Positions 51,620 through 63,054 are shown, counted from the stretch's first letter. The stretch is DNA of 64,000 bases from Monodelphis domestica (GCF_027887165.1 NC_077227.1:537961293-538025292); one strand, 5' to 3'. The notes: generated from the letters alone by a model not told the origin. Translations and numbers: made by a program.

Positions 51620-52480
51620 TATTATTTTTTTAGTTACAGATAAAAACAATTTTTGACAATTGTTTTCTGACAATTTAGGATTCAGATTTTCTTTCTCCTT
51701 CCCTTCTCCTCACTCCCCAAGGTGGTGAATATATTTCCATATTGCTCATGTCGTAATAGAAGACATATATCACATACAATAAAAATCTCATAAAGGAAAT
51801 AAAGTGGAAGGTAGCATACTTTGATCTTCCATCAGACTCCAACAGTTCCTTTTTTGTCTGTGGATAGCATTTTTAATCACGAGTCCCTTATGATTAGTTT
51901 AGAAACTTGCTTTACTGATAATAGTTTTAGGTTCTTTCATATAATATTTCTGTTACTATATACATTGTTATCCTGGTTCTGTTCACTTAATTTTGCATCA
52001 GTTCATGTAAATCTTTTCTGGTTTTTCTGACCTGATCCTGTTTGAATCATTTTTTATGATACAGTAGTATTCCATTACAGCCATAGTGTACTACAACTTG
52101 GTCAGCCATTCCCTAAATGATGGAACTCAGTTTCCAATTCTTTGTTACTACAAAAAAAATTGCTAAAAATATTTTGGTATAGATAGACCCTTTTTCTTTC
52201 TCTCTGATTTTTTTTTGATATAGACCCAGTAGTGGTATTTATGGGCCAAAGAGTATATATAATTTTATGGCCCTTTGAGCCTGGTTCCATAGTATTCTCC
52301 AAAGTGGTTTTCATTTGGGGAATGTTTTGTATTCTTTTAAATTCAACTCAATTCTCTATATATTTGAGGAATGAGGACTTTGTCAGAGACTGTTGCTATA
52401 AGTTTTTTCCCTAAATGCATTGGTTTTGATTCACATTTCAATTGCCTGTTCATATCCTTTTATATGAATTTATTTATTGA
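51620..52480 (-). mobile_element. Old L1, ORF2 tail and 3' UTR
   Basis: Reverse: 'gaatatatttccatattgct', 'tcctggttctgttcacttaa', 'cagtagtattccattacagc', 'gccattccctaaatgatgga', 'gagtatatataattttatgg'. Confidence 0.65.
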
Positions 52481-52979
52481 AAAATGGCTTTAACTCAAAG
52501 GAACATTTTCTTAAATTGGAAGACAGTTCCCACCAAAATTGTTAGATTTGTCCTCAATGCCCCAAGTCTGCTTATATTGTGCTGTTCTACCCTGAATGGT
52601 CCCTTTCTTATTCCTCTTTGTCTTTCCCTCTCTGCTCTGCAGAATGGATTAAAAAGCCATTTAGACTAAAAAAGTATGTCTGAGATCAGTTTCAGGGTTA
52701 TACTTTACAAAGATCCCAAACTAAAGCATGTTTCCTTCATACAAGTATCCTTTTTAAGACTGAGTCTCTCAGCATCAGGCTAATCCAGCTTCACTCTTTC
52801 TTCTCAGATTGGCATCTGTCTATTTTTTAGGATTGTTCTTCAGGGATTTTTCAACTTCTCTATAATCTTCTCACCTGGATCCCTCTTCTCTTCCTCAGGT
52901 TTAATGTTTTTTTGATGACTCATATTTTTATATCACAGTCACTTCCCAACTTCCCTTACCCTTACCATAATGAACTCAT
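52481..52979. other. Unassigned
   Basis: Nothing recognised with confidence. Confidence 0.5.
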
Positions 52980-53420
52980 TCTCATAATAAAGAAATCATT
53001 TAAGCAAAACCAACTGAAAAAGTGACTACATCTGCTTGCAATATTTCCCTTTGGGACCAAAGATTGATTATTTTGGTTCATCTGAGGTTGGGTATTTTTA
53101 GTGTTGTTTTCATTTACATTTTAGAAGTTATTTTGCATATTATTTTCCTATATTTGTTGTCTTCACTTTCTTCACTTATATCAACTCATTTGGTTTCCCA
53201 TGTTTCTCTGATTTCCTCTTATTTGTCATTGTTTATGACACAAGAATATTAATTACAAAATACTGATTACAAGTTTTAACTTGTTTTGCTATTACTTATT
53301 GATACATACCCACTTCATTTCGAGTTTTTTGCTACCACCAAAAGTGCTGCTACAAACATTTAATGGATAAGGGACCTTTTTGTCTTTGACTTCCCTAGGG
53401 CATATTTTAATGAAACATAT
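52980..53420 (-). mobile_element. Old L1 3' region
   Basis: Reverse: 'catttaagcaaaaccaactg', 'agttttttgctaccaccaaa', 'agtgctgctacaaacattta', 'gactCCctagggcat'-like end. Confidence 0.5.
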
Positions 53421-54735
53421 ACTTCTTTCTTCTTAGAAGTCTCCTCCACTCAGAGTCATTGGGTCGTGATACAATTACCCAGTACCACACATAGGCATGT
53501 GGGAAATGGAGCCCTGGACTCTTCTTCTAAGGAATAATAGCATTTTTGGCCCAGGCAGCATGAAAAGTACAATCAGTCTACTTTCTCTTCTCTATATGTA
53601 ATCATCTACAAATTTCTTCTAATTCCTCCATCCCAACAGTCATCTGAGTAAAAATGGGATAAGATCATCTTTTTTTTCTTCCTTCTACATACATCTCAGG
53701 ATGCTCCTTTTGTGACTTCTTTTCTCCTTCAAGGTTGCTGTTAATGTTCATTATAACCTGATGTCATCTAGATATCAATATTGGGAGAGAGTGGCAGGAG
53801 AGCCATCATGTCTATACTGAAACCTCTAGAGGGAGGAGACACTATAGAGTACAGCTAAAGACCAGAAGATAACAGAGCTCTGGTTCTCAATGTGAAGGGC
53901 ATACCATCCATACGATTTTGAGCCAGAAAACATAAAAACGTGAGGGAGAGACTGAGGGAGCAGATATTTATTGGATGAGAGAGTTACAGACTGCATTGCA
54001 AGGACTTAGTTTGCAGGAAAACTTCATGCAGAAAGAGAATGGAATTTTGCTGTCAACAGGGAATGGGGCAAGAACCCCTAGCCAAGAAAAGCAGATCAGC
54101 AGTTGGAGAGAGGTTCTTCTTCTCTTTGTGAACTGGTAGAGAGAGGAGCATCTTGCTGAGCTCAACCTGTTGTGATCCCTCATCCATCTGAAGAAATCAG
54201 ATTAACCATCCTTCCTCAGTAGTTTTTCCCTTTGGGGAAGATAGGAAACTATCCACCCAAGAAGATTTTCAATTGATCTCTTCAGTAACTGTACATCCCT
54301 TTATATCAGGAAAATCCAACAGCCTGACTCCACAATCTCACCAGGGACTCAGGTCTCCAGACCTGAGCCCTCAACCCCTGAGGGGAATTTAGGTTAAAAT
54401 AGAAATTAGGGATTTCCTAATTTTCCCTCTACCCTGACCCTACCATTCCTAAGTACTACAAAGAATAAATAGATCTTATTAATCCAGAAGAAACTGAACA
54501 TCTTATTCTTCTAATGTGCTAAGGGGATCAGGATAATACCTATCAAGGGAAAAAGCCAGAAACCAGAGATTGAAGGGGATTTCCTCTTTACCTTTCAGCT
54601 CTGGACAGTGATCAAATCTCTCACCTTCCCTTGTGTAGCTCTCCCCAAGAGAGGAAGTACTGCTCCTTTTTATCTGTCCCCTCTCTCTCTCTTAGGCCTT
54701 TCAAACTTTAGCTCCTGACCCCTGCTAGTACAATT
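53421..54735. other. Unassigned 1.3 kb, in part possibly LTR-derived
   Basis: 'gagcagatatttattggatg' (53958, reverse AATAAA) and the stretch to about 54480 resemble antisense LTR sequence, but no TG...CA pair or duplication was found. Confidence 0.3.
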
Positions 54736-54739
54736 AAGG

Positions 54740-54975
54740 GTCTACTATGTGCCATGCACTGGGCTGAGTGCTTTTCAAATATTATTTCATTTAATCCTTA
54801 GTTTAAGGGATAGCTTAGGGAACATCTAGCATAACCCCCTTCACTTTATAGTTGAAGCCGTTGAGGGTAGGAAAGGGGCCGTGATTTCTTGAGCTCTCAC
54901 TGGTAACGAAGTTCAAAAACTGGGATCAGAACCCAGGCCTTCTAATGTCAGACCTAATGTTCTTTCCTTTATATA
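54740..54975 (-). repeat. THER1/MIR CORE-SINE
   Basis: 'ctactatgtgccatgcactg', 'cttttcaaatattatttcat', 'gatcagaacccaggccttct'. Confidence 0.65.
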
Positions 54976-55350
54976 TTACATAGAAGTTACTATAGGCTGC
55001 TACTAAACAGAATTTAGTGAATCCTGAAGGATAGACTGCTAGGAACTTTGAGTATTACCTCACTCAGAGATGTCAGACTACACAAACACATAAACACACA
55101 CATATGCACACATAAATACTGCTGACTCAGTATCAAAATAACATCTCTTGAAGTAGAATTGTGGGAGATATCTACCCACACTAACTGGCTTAATAGCTGA
55201 ATGTCTGAAAAAAAACTGAGCTCTCCAGGGGGTGGAGAAGAGAAGAATATGACTGGTAACTATTGAAAGGAAGTAAATTCTATTTTCCTGTTTTGGGGGG
55301 ACTCCTTCAACAGAGCTGCATGGAGAGTGCAATTTCATAGGATTTAGAGA

Positions 55351-55443
55351 AGGAAGAAAGGAAGGAAGGAAGGAAGGAAGGAAGGAAGGAAGGAAGGAAG
55401 GAAGGAAGGAAGGAAGGAAGGAAGGAAGGAAGGAAGGAAGGAA
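55351..55443 (+). repeat. (GGAA)n microsatellite
   Basis: About 22 GGAA units, nearly perfect. It creates a spurious reverse frame of FLPS repeats. Confidence 0.97.
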
Positions 55444-55507
55444 GTCACTGAAAGCTTTTGAGAGTGAGCAGGGAAGTGATGCAATTAGACCTGTGCTTAA
55501 TGAAGAC

Positions 55508-55773
55508 TGGATAGTCAAGTGGCACAGTGGATAAATCTTGGGGGCCTGGAGTCAGGAAAAGCTCATTTTCCTGAGATTAAATCTGGCCTTAGATATACTA
55601 GCTGTGTGACTCTGTGCAAGCCACTTAATTTTATTTGCCTCAGTTTCCTCATCTGTAAAATGAGCTAGAAAAGGAAATAGCAAACCATTCCAGTATCTCT
55701 GGTAAGAAAACCCCAAATGGAGTCATGAAGAGTTGGATTCAACTGAAAATGATTGAATAACAGCAACTAAGGA
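55508..55773 (+). mobile_element. MAR1-type SINE with RTE tail
   Basis: 'gtcaagtggcacagtggata', 'ctagctgtgtgactctgtgc', 'aaaaggaaatagcaaaccat', 'ggagtcatgaagagttggat'. Confidence 0.88.
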
Positions 55774-55879
55774 AGATTAATCTGGTCACATATACAAAAC
55801 AATCTCTAAGGGAGATCCTGAGGGCCCTTTTATAGGATAACATGGCTATTGATTCATTCAATAAACATGTATTAAAAAT

Positions 55880-56000
55880 CTTCTATCATTCTCTGTACTA
55901 GGTGCTAGAATTATTATCATAAACATGAAACAAGCCCTACTTATCCTCAAAGAGTTTATATTCTACTGGAGTTGGAGGAAAACAAAATGAACACAAATAA
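55880..56000 (+). repeat. Old LINE fragment (L2/CR1-like)
   Basis: 'ctctgtactaggtgctagaa', 'cctcaaagagtttatattct'. Confidence 0.4.
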
Positions 56001-56369
56001 ATACAGTATTTGATTCTAAACTTCTTCTCACTTGTCCTGAAACCTCTTTTGACCTCTAAGAGGTGCCCATCATTCCCAGCAGAATAGTTGAATGTTTGTT
56101 TTCATTTCCTGTATGTTCATCATAATTTTACTGGTCGCATTCCAGTTAATCACCATCAGTCAATAAAGGGTTAATGGCCCAGTGGTTAATGGTCAACTGG
56201 TTTCCCTCTTAGAGGAGGGAGTTCTCTGAAATCTAAAGCATTGCACAAAGGGTTGAGATCAAAATAAGTGAATGTAGGTCAAGCAAGAGATTTAGAGATA
56301 AGTAATCAAGAGGAAAATTGAGATGACAGATGTTAGTAGTTCTGGTTGGTAAAACTTAACAGGAAGAAA
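56001..56369. other. Unassigned
   Basis: Nothing recognised. Confidence 0.5.
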
Positions 56370-56498
56370 GAAAGCAGCATGACACAGGGAAACACTGTTG
56401 AATCACAGGATCTTTGTTTGAAACCTGACTCTGCCACTTATGACCTCGGGCAAATCAATTTTCTGGGTCTTCATTAACTATAAAATGATGGAGTTGGG
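56370..56498 (+). repeat. MIR
   Basis: 'cctgactctgccacttatga', 'cctcgggcaaatcaattttc', 'ttaactataaaatgatgg'. Confidence 0.65.
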
Positions 56499-56499
56499 G

Positions 56500-58430
56500 G
56501 CAGAGTCAAGATGGTGGAGAAGGTACATAGACCCAAATGATCTCTTGCCCATTTTTAGATGTAATCACCAGAAGCATATACACCCCATTTATCCTTAAGT
56601 GGGGAAGGTCTGTGACCCACATGTGCCATAGTGGGTGACAAATCAGAATCGATTGACTACCCCCTGGGCAGTCCTAAGCGAAGCTTTAGCTGCAATTGGT
56701 CCACATAAAGTGGGAGAAAGGCACAGGAAGTGATGAAAGGAAGGGTCTTTAAAAGTGGCAAGAACTTCCTATGAAAAGGTCTTTTGCCTTGAACTTGACC
56801 CTGGAGGAGCTCCACATGAGGACTTCTTTCTATTAGGACTACCACATGGGTGAGTAAAAAAGGCTGACTCTTTCCCTGGTTTGTTCTGGAGGTACTAGCC
56901 TCCAGAAAGACCCTCATCTTGGAGGAGGCCTTGTGGCTAAAAGTCTTGTTTAATTTACCTCTAGGCCCCCTTTGCTGGGGCCTCTTAAGCCCTACCTGGT
57001 TCAAACCAGGGCCAGAGTAAATATTTACTCTCTCTGATTTTCTTACTTTCACTTTTTCTCTTTTTGTAAATAAACTACCATAAAAAAAAGTCAGTCTGAC
57101 TTAAGATATATTAATTTCTGGTGACCACACTCTTAAATATTTTATCCCTTACCTTTAATTTTTACCCCTTACACTCCTCCAAAAAACTTTTTTTACCCTC
57201 CAAAAAACTATGATATAAATTCTGGAGCAGCATAACCCACCAAAAATGGGGTGAAATAACTTTTCAGTCAAAAGCAACTTAGAAGACCAGTATGAAAGAG
57301 CTATTGCACTGGCATGGAAGTACAGCACAAAGTAGTATGCCAGGGCAGGCCCACCATGGCAATAGGCCTTGGGTGCAACTGAATCAGCAGCAAAGACTCC
57401 TGGAGCTCTCAACCACAGATAGTAGGGGAAGGCAGGGACACACAACTGCTCAAAAGGAGTTTATAGGGGTCCCTTTGCTAGGTCTGGATATAAGACTCTT
57501 GTCAAATTCTCCATACACAGAATCAAGCCACAGTGCCAGGATGTGCTCTCAGAGTGAGAAAGAGCACAAGCATACACCAGCTCTTGCAAATGTGGGGGCA
57601 GGGGACCCTAGTCACAGTTCCAAGGGGGGAAAAGAGTGTGTGGAGTTATTCATAGGCCAGAAAAAAGTATAAAGTATTGCAGAGTATTAAATACACCTCT
57701 CCTTACATCATACCACTTTGGAAAAATTGAAAACAAAAATATCCCAGAGCTAGTTCTGAAAGCAGCTGTGCAAAGAACCTGAAGCTAAGAACAGTGCTCC
57801 CTTCAGCATAATTATAGAAGACAACTTTAAAAGTTTTTTTGAATGAAAAGAAAAAGGCTAAACAACAACAACAAAAAAGAAACATAAGATAGAAAGTAAT
57901 TTTGGTGGCAGGGTAGACCAAAACACAAACTCAGAAGAAGACAAAATCACTAACTGCTACATCCAAAGCCTCCAAGGAAAATATGAATTGTCCTCAAGCC
58001 CCAAAATAATTAATAGAGGAGCTCAAAAGGAGTTTAAAAATCAAATTAGAGAGGTACAAGAAAAATTGGGAAAAGAAATGAAAGCAATACGGGGAAATCA
58101 TGAAAATGGAGTCAAAAGCTTGGTAAAGGAGACACAATAAAAAAATGAAGAAATTAAAACCTTAAAAAAACAGAATAAGCCAATTGATAAAAGAGCACAA
58201 AAATCCATGAGGAGAAGAATTTTCTAAAAGGCAGAATTAGCTATATTGGGAAGAAGGGGAAGGTACAAAAATTCATTGAGGAAAAGAACTCATTAAAAAG
58301 TAGAATTAGAAAATGCAAAAGGAAATACAAAAGCTTACTCAACAAAATTATACCTTAAAAGTTAGAATTAGGCAAGTGGAAGCTAATGGTTCCCTGAGAC
58401 ATCAAGAAAAAAAGCAAATTGGAAACTGTC
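56500..58430 (+). mobile_element. L1-lineage element, 5' UTR and ORF1 N-terminal half, split by an LTR
   Basis: Begins with the L1 start 'gagtcaagatggtggagaag', continues after the LTR with 'tcctccaaaaaacttttttt', 'attctggagcagcataaccc', then ORF1 coiled coil: basic/acidic heptad-like text near 58000-58420 including 'VRIRQVEAN'-type 'gaattaggcaagtggaagct' shared with 26690-26720. ORF1 stops there and neither its C-terminal domain nor ORF2 or a 3' UTR follows. Having the 5' end but no 3' end is the opposite of normal L1 truncation. Confidence 0.7.
56538..57173 (+). mobile_element. Endogenous retrovirus solo LTR (fossil)
   Basis: About 635 bp; 3' end TTACA at 57169-57173, 5' end near 56538 (TGATCTCTT) judged from the relative at 35430-36110. 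AATAAA in 'tttgtaaataaactacc' (about 57064), U5 with 'agtctgacttaag' and 'ttctggtgaccacac'. It sits in L1 5' UTR. Duplication not visible. Confidence 0.75.
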
Positions 58431-58480
58431 TCTAGGCCTGACTCTCCATCCACTGAGCCACCAAGAAGTCTACATTTCTC
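58431..58480 (-). mobile_element. SINE head scrap
   Basis: 'taggcctgactctccatcca' and 'ctgagccacc' are the reverse SINE head. Confidence 0.55.
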
Positions 58481-58767
58481 TTTTTTAGCTGATTATAGAC
58501 AAAGCCTTACCTGGTCATTTGCCTGGTTTGCTTTCCTAAGAGGAAGAATCAGAGTTACGCCCCTCAGTGAGAACCCCTTTTAAAATAGTTTAGGAAAAGT
58601 ATGTAGTCAGAACCTGGAGCCTAACACTTGCTCCATTTTAAAATTTTAAAAGACCTTGCTTTTTGTACTTTACAAAGACAGAACTTCCCCTACCCCACTG
58701 GCACAGGTATCCACATTTTGTACAATATAAATGGAGTGGACTAAATCTAATACTGTTTTTCTTCTTT
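58481..58767. other. Unassigned
   Basis: Nothing recognised. Confidence 0.5.
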
Positions 58768-58783
58768 AAACTCTTTTATTATT

Positions 58784-58995
58784 TTTTTATTTTATTCATT
58801 TTTAAATATTTTTCCATGGTTACATAATTCATGTTCTCTCCCTCCCCTCTTCCCTCCCCCTTCCAGGAACTGATAAGCAATTCCATTGAGTTATACATGT
58901 ATTATCACTCAATACCATTACTAATTCTAATACTAATACTATTTCCATATTATTCATTTTTGTAATAGAGTAGTCCATTAAAACCTAAACTCCCC
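58784..58995 (-). mobile_element. L1 extreme 3' end, severely truncated
   Basis: 212 bp of 3' UTR only: 'atttttccatggttacataa', 'tccctcccctcttccctccc', 'tatttccatattattcattt'. Perfect 16-bp duplication AAACTCTTTTATTATT at 58768-58783 and 58996-59011. Confidence 0.9.
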
Positions 58996-59036
58996 AAACT
59001 CTTTTATTATTACCTTAGTCTCAGAAATACAATTAA

Positions 59037-59235
59037 TTAGGGGGCAGCTGGGTGGTTCAGTGGATTGAAAGCCAGGCCCAGAGATGGAAGGTCCTGGGTT
59101 CAAATCCAACCTTAGACACTCCCTAGCTATGTGACCCTGGGCAAGTCATTTAATCCCCACTGACTAGCCCTTCTGCCTTGGAACCAATAAATACTATTGA
59201 TTCCAAGACGGAAGGTAAAGGTTAAAAAAAAAGAA
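59037..59235 (+). mobile_element. tRNA-derived SINE, full length, little diverged
   Basis: 'gggggcagctgggtggttca', 'ctccctagctatgtgaccct', 'ttccaagacggaaggtaaag'. Duplication AGAAATACAATTAA (59023-59036) versus AGAAATATAATTAA (59236-59249), 13 of 14. Confidence 0.92.
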
Positions 59236-59419
59236 AGAAATATAATTAAGAATAAAATCTGCAACAAACCCATACAATCTAAATTTTTTTATAGTTTACA
59301 TAAAATGTGAAATTTAACAAGATAATATCCCCATTTGCTCCGGGTCCCTTTTGGAATTCCTTTGGAAAGCTTTATATTTGTAAATCTGTGGTTCTTTAGA
59401 TACAGCCAAGATTTATAGA

Positions 59420-59560
59420 AGCACTTGGAGAGGTAACATGGTAAAGTGAAAAGAAAGCTGGCCTCAGGGCTTTGGGGATTTAGGTCCCATCTTTGTCACC
59501 TACTGTAGTCTGTGTGAGTGTGAACAAGTCAGTAATCTCAATGCTCTAGACTGTAAGTTA
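59420..59560 (+). repeat. MIR
   Basis: 'gctggcctcagggctttggg', 'catctttgtcacctactgta', 'gtgtgaacaagtcagtaatc'. Confidence 0.6.
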
Positions 59561-59639
59561 CACAGAGGATGCTGAATTCATAGTGGGAGTTTCTCTGCCT
59601 ATACCAGTGAAATCACAGGTCCAGTCTCTATCCCTTTAG

Positions 59640-59850
59640 GATTGGCAAAGTATTATACTATATTGTCTCATTTACTTTTCTTAATAGCCTTACAAGTTAA
59701 GTAATACAGGCATTATCTCCATTTTACAGATGAAGAAACTGAGGCTCAAAGACAGATCATTTATTTGCTTATGATCACACAGACAGTATGAGAGGCATGC
59801 TTTGAACCTAAGTCCTCTTGACTCCAACATCAACATGCTATCCATACATT
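59640..59850 (-). repeat. THER1/MIR CORE-SINE
   Basis: 'ttctccattttacagatgaag'-type core, 'actgaggctcaaagacagat', 'tgaacctaagtcctcttgac'. Confidence 0.7.
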
Positions 59851-60214
59851 GCATTGACTTCTCGGTGCTTAGGATAAAAGTTTATGTTGCTCTTTTAATT
59901 ATGGTTTCATATTTCTGCCTGACTTTATTAAAGCTTTTCTTTCATTTTTTTACATTTTTACTTCAACTTTTCAATGAATCACAGATCACAGCCTACTCAT
60001 AGCTTTTCGTTCTGTAGAATTTTTGTGCATATCATTCTATAAATCCTTCATAAAGATTCTGCTTTACACACTAGAGACTTTCCTTTGGGACTCATAATAT
60101 TTCCAAGTTAATGAGGCAGCCTTTATGCTGTCCATCTGCCATTTCTCTTTCACCACATGCCTAGCCCATCCCTTTCTCTCTTGCTGGTGTCTTCTATTCC
60201 ATTTTTTGGAATTA
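59851..60214. other. Unassigned
   Basis: Nothing recognised; could be single-copy. Confidence 0.45.
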
Positions 60215-60368
60215 ATATCTTGGAGTTAATAACAAGTATTGGTTCCAAGACAGAAGAGTGCTAAGGTTAAATGACTTGCTCAGGTATCTGGGAAGTCTTT
60301 GAGGCCACATTTGAACCAAGACCTCCTATCTCCAGGCCAGGTGCTCTCCACTGAGCCACTGTAGTACT
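60215..60368 (-). mobile_element. tRNA-derived SINE, partly deleted
   Basis: 'ggttccaagacagaagagtg', 'gctaaggttaaatgacttgc', 'ctccactgagccactg'. Confidence 0.75.
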
Positions 60369-60718
60369 GTAGTGTCGCTGTAATACCACCTTTGTGTCAC
60401 TGCCCCTGTTGTATGGATTCTTGAGACAGGGTGTTAAGGGGATATAATATCCCTGGGAAGTATTAAAAAAGATGCCCTTTCATGACTGGTAACAGTTTGG
60501 AATCATTGGAAGCACTGCAAAACTTCTCCAGATGTTATCCAACATTACTTCATCCCACCTTTCAGTTCCAGAGCCAATTCATTGTCTATCTACAGTGACT
60601 TTCCAAGATGTATATACTGATGGATTCATTCAATGTTCTGCTCATGCAAATGAAAGTCATTGTCTAAAACAATATGAATTCTTCATCATCTTTGTCTTTC
60701 TGGTGTGACTAACCAGGC

Positions 60719-60944
60719 TAATATATTTTAAATAGATATGTATATAAAACATAAATATATTGTAAATAGATATTTATACAAAATATAAATATATTGCAAA
60801 TAGATATTTATACAAAATATAAATATATTATAAATAAATATTTATACAAAATATAAATATATTATAAATAGATATGTGTACAAAACATAAATATATTGTA
60901 AATAGATATTTATACAAAATATAAATATATTGTAACTAGATCTT
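60719..60944 (+). repeat. AT-rich minisatellite, 34-bp period
   Basis: About 6.6 tandem units; a typical unit starts TAAATATATTGTAAATAGAT and ends ATTTATACAAAATA. Unit 5 and the first unit share ATATGT variants, and interior units differ at a few sites, so the array grew by duplication of diverged units. Confidence 0.95.
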
Positions 60945-61089
60945 ATTCAAGAGACCCTAGCCTTTTCTGGCATTTGATGCAATCAGCATGAGGTCATAAG
61001 TAATGATGAGAATCTTGTCTTCTATTTGCATTTTGCATACAGCATATTCAATTAGCACTCCTCTCTCCTTAGAACCCGCTTGTAAGATC

Positions 61090-61400
61090 ATAGAATAATA
61101 TATTTAAAGCTGGAAAGACCTCAGGAATGAGTTAGTCCATCATCCTACTCTTTTTTTTTTAATCCCTTACTTTTTGTCTTAGAGTCAATGATGTGTATTC
61201 ATCAGAATACACTGCAGAAGAGCAGTAAGGACTGGGCAATGGAGGTTAATTGACTTGACCAGGGTCACAAGACCTTATAAGAAGTGCACCCTCCTAATCT
61301 TATAAAGGATGAGACTGATGCCCAGAAAAGTGAAATAATTTGCCCAATGTTAAATAATGAGCAAGAGAGCTGGCAGTCAAAACCGATTTCTCTATCTCTT
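61090..61400 (-). repeat. THER1/MIR split by a SINE
   Basis: Left 61090-61149 ('aagctggaaagacctcagga'), right 61276-61400 ('aaaggatgagactgatgccc', 'gagctggcagtcaaaaccg'). Confidence 0.6.
61150..61275 (-). mobile_element. tRNA-derived SINE, 3' part
   Basis: T-run, 'tcccttactttttgtcttag', 'ggcaatggaggttaattgac'. The SINE head is missing. Confidence 0.75.
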
Positions 61401-61830
61401 CTTCTAGTGTTCTTTTTTTCTGCACAGACCTGCCTTTCTACAACTTTTCTGATATTTTAACACCTTTAGGAAGCACATATCTTCATACTTCATGCCCTGT
61501 TTCTTCCTGACAATCAGAGGATTTGTGAATAAAATTATCTCTGTATATGAGCTCAGAAGATACTGGATGAAAGCTTCAGCTTACTCATCTACAATATTTT
61601 TTATAAACAATAAACAAGTGGAGGAGAAAACTATCGCTTTATGATCTAAGAATATTCAGTTATATTCTCATGCTACCATTTATCCAATTGATCTTCAACT
61701 CCTGGACATTGAAATGTTTTCTAGGTTGTTTTTTTTTTGTTGTTGCTATTACTAATTAATTGCATATGAATATATTGTGTAGATGGCTTTTTAATTTTCA
61801 ATAATATCCATAAGAAGTTTTTAAAAGGAA
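61401..61830. other. Unassigned
   Basis: Nothing recognised. Confidence 0.5.
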
Positions 61831-61834
61831 GAAA

Positions 61835-62080
61835 ATGCTTTTCTGTGCAAAATTAATTGTAGCATAATTAATTATAAAACTGAAATTTTGGAAACCAGGA
61901 GCCCAACAATGTTGAACAAACTGTAATCTATGATTTAATGAAATATTATGTTGTAAGGGAAGATGAATATGAAGAATTGAAAGAAAAACTTGAAAACTTG
62001 TGCTACAGATTGAAGTGATGAAGTAATCCAGCATGAAGAAGGCTGATCCCAAAGAATAATACATATCTACTGACTACAAC
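61835..62080 (+). mobile_element. L1-lineage 3' region, strongly decayed
   Basis: 'ttggaaaccaggagcccaac', 'gttgaacaaactgtaatcta', 'aaatattatgttgtaaggga' recall the ORF2 end and adjoining 3' UTR. Confidence 0.4.
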
Positions 62081-62685
62081 TATGAAACTGAATTTGGACT
62101 CTGGGATTAGGAAGATTGGAGCACTGTTAGTACCAGTACCTGCTCTGATTTAGCAGTAAGGATTGACGTTTGGGTTAAGTGCTTGCTCTAGTGTCATGTT
62201 TACCAATCAATACCAAAGAACACATTGGGATATCAGACTAACTACCCCTTCCTATAGCTGAATTCTATCTGCCACTTCCAATTATCCTATTGTTGATGGG
62301 ATAAATTGGTTCTAATTATTAGCCAAAGGATTGGTGCAGATTATCCAATAAATTCATCATATCATTAGGATAAACTTACCCTACTTGCCCCATTTTCTTC
62401 TCACTGTATTTTTGTTGAGGTTTGTTTTTTTTTTTTTAACAAATTTTAATTTAATTCTTCTGGACAAGGTAGAAAGATAAAGACTTGACAAGAGCACAGA
62501 GAGGTAAATTTCTAACTAGTCGAATAACCAGACCCAATGAGTAATAGTTATTCATTTGAAGTTAACTAAGAAAATTGTCCCCAAAGTAGAGTGTGTCAGG
62601 GCTCTCAGTTGCCCTCATTTTTTTTTACATTTATTGCTTAGATTATATATGGTAATTTTATCCAAATAGAAAATGACACACACTT
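62081..62685. other. Unassigned
   Basis: Nothing recognised. Confidence 0.5.
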
Positions 62686-62689
62686 CCCT

Positions 62690-63040
62690 CCTCCTCCAGA
62701 CCAAATCCAAGTTGTTGCTAAACCTTATTGATTCTACCTTTGCAATATTTCTCCTGTATTACCTCCCCTCTCCTTTGACACTGACTTAGCCCCACAGGGT
62801 ACAAAGAAGAAGACCTCATCCCTTCATGCCTGACCTTTTGAAATAATCTTCAGTATTTATCCATTCCAGGTTATCCTCTACTCAGCTGTCAAATTAATCT
62901 TGAAATGGTTTGACCAAGTAACTTACCTATTTAATAAACTCTAGTGACTCTCTATTGCCTTATAAATTCCTTATCCCAGCATTCCCTATCATATGGCTAT
63001 GCATGGTCTTTGGATATCCTTACTCTCAAAGCTTTGTAAG
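62690..63040 (+). mobile_element. L2 LINE 3' region
   Basis: 'ttattgattctacctttgca', 'ctcagctgtcaaattaatct', 'agtgactctctattgcctta', 'taaattccttatcccagca'. Confidence 0.6.
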
Positions 63041-63054
63041 AGCTGAGTGGGTTG

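Noticed and set aside
55078-55518. 146-codon reverse frame with FLPS repeats
   Set aside because: Translation of the (GGAA)n microsatellite, an artefact.
13529-57173. Complete provirus between any pair of LTRs
   Set aside because: The LTRs differ in family or orientation, and no retroviral internal region lies between them; they are solo or partial LTRs.
59037-59235. Functional tRNA gene at SINE heads
   Set aside because: The heads are tRNA-derived, but no cloverleaf with intact arms follows; they belong to dispersed SINEs.
60719-60944. Possible CRISPR array because of regular ~34-bp repeats
   Set aside because: Units are directly tandem with no unique spacers, in a vertebrate genome; it is a minisatellite.
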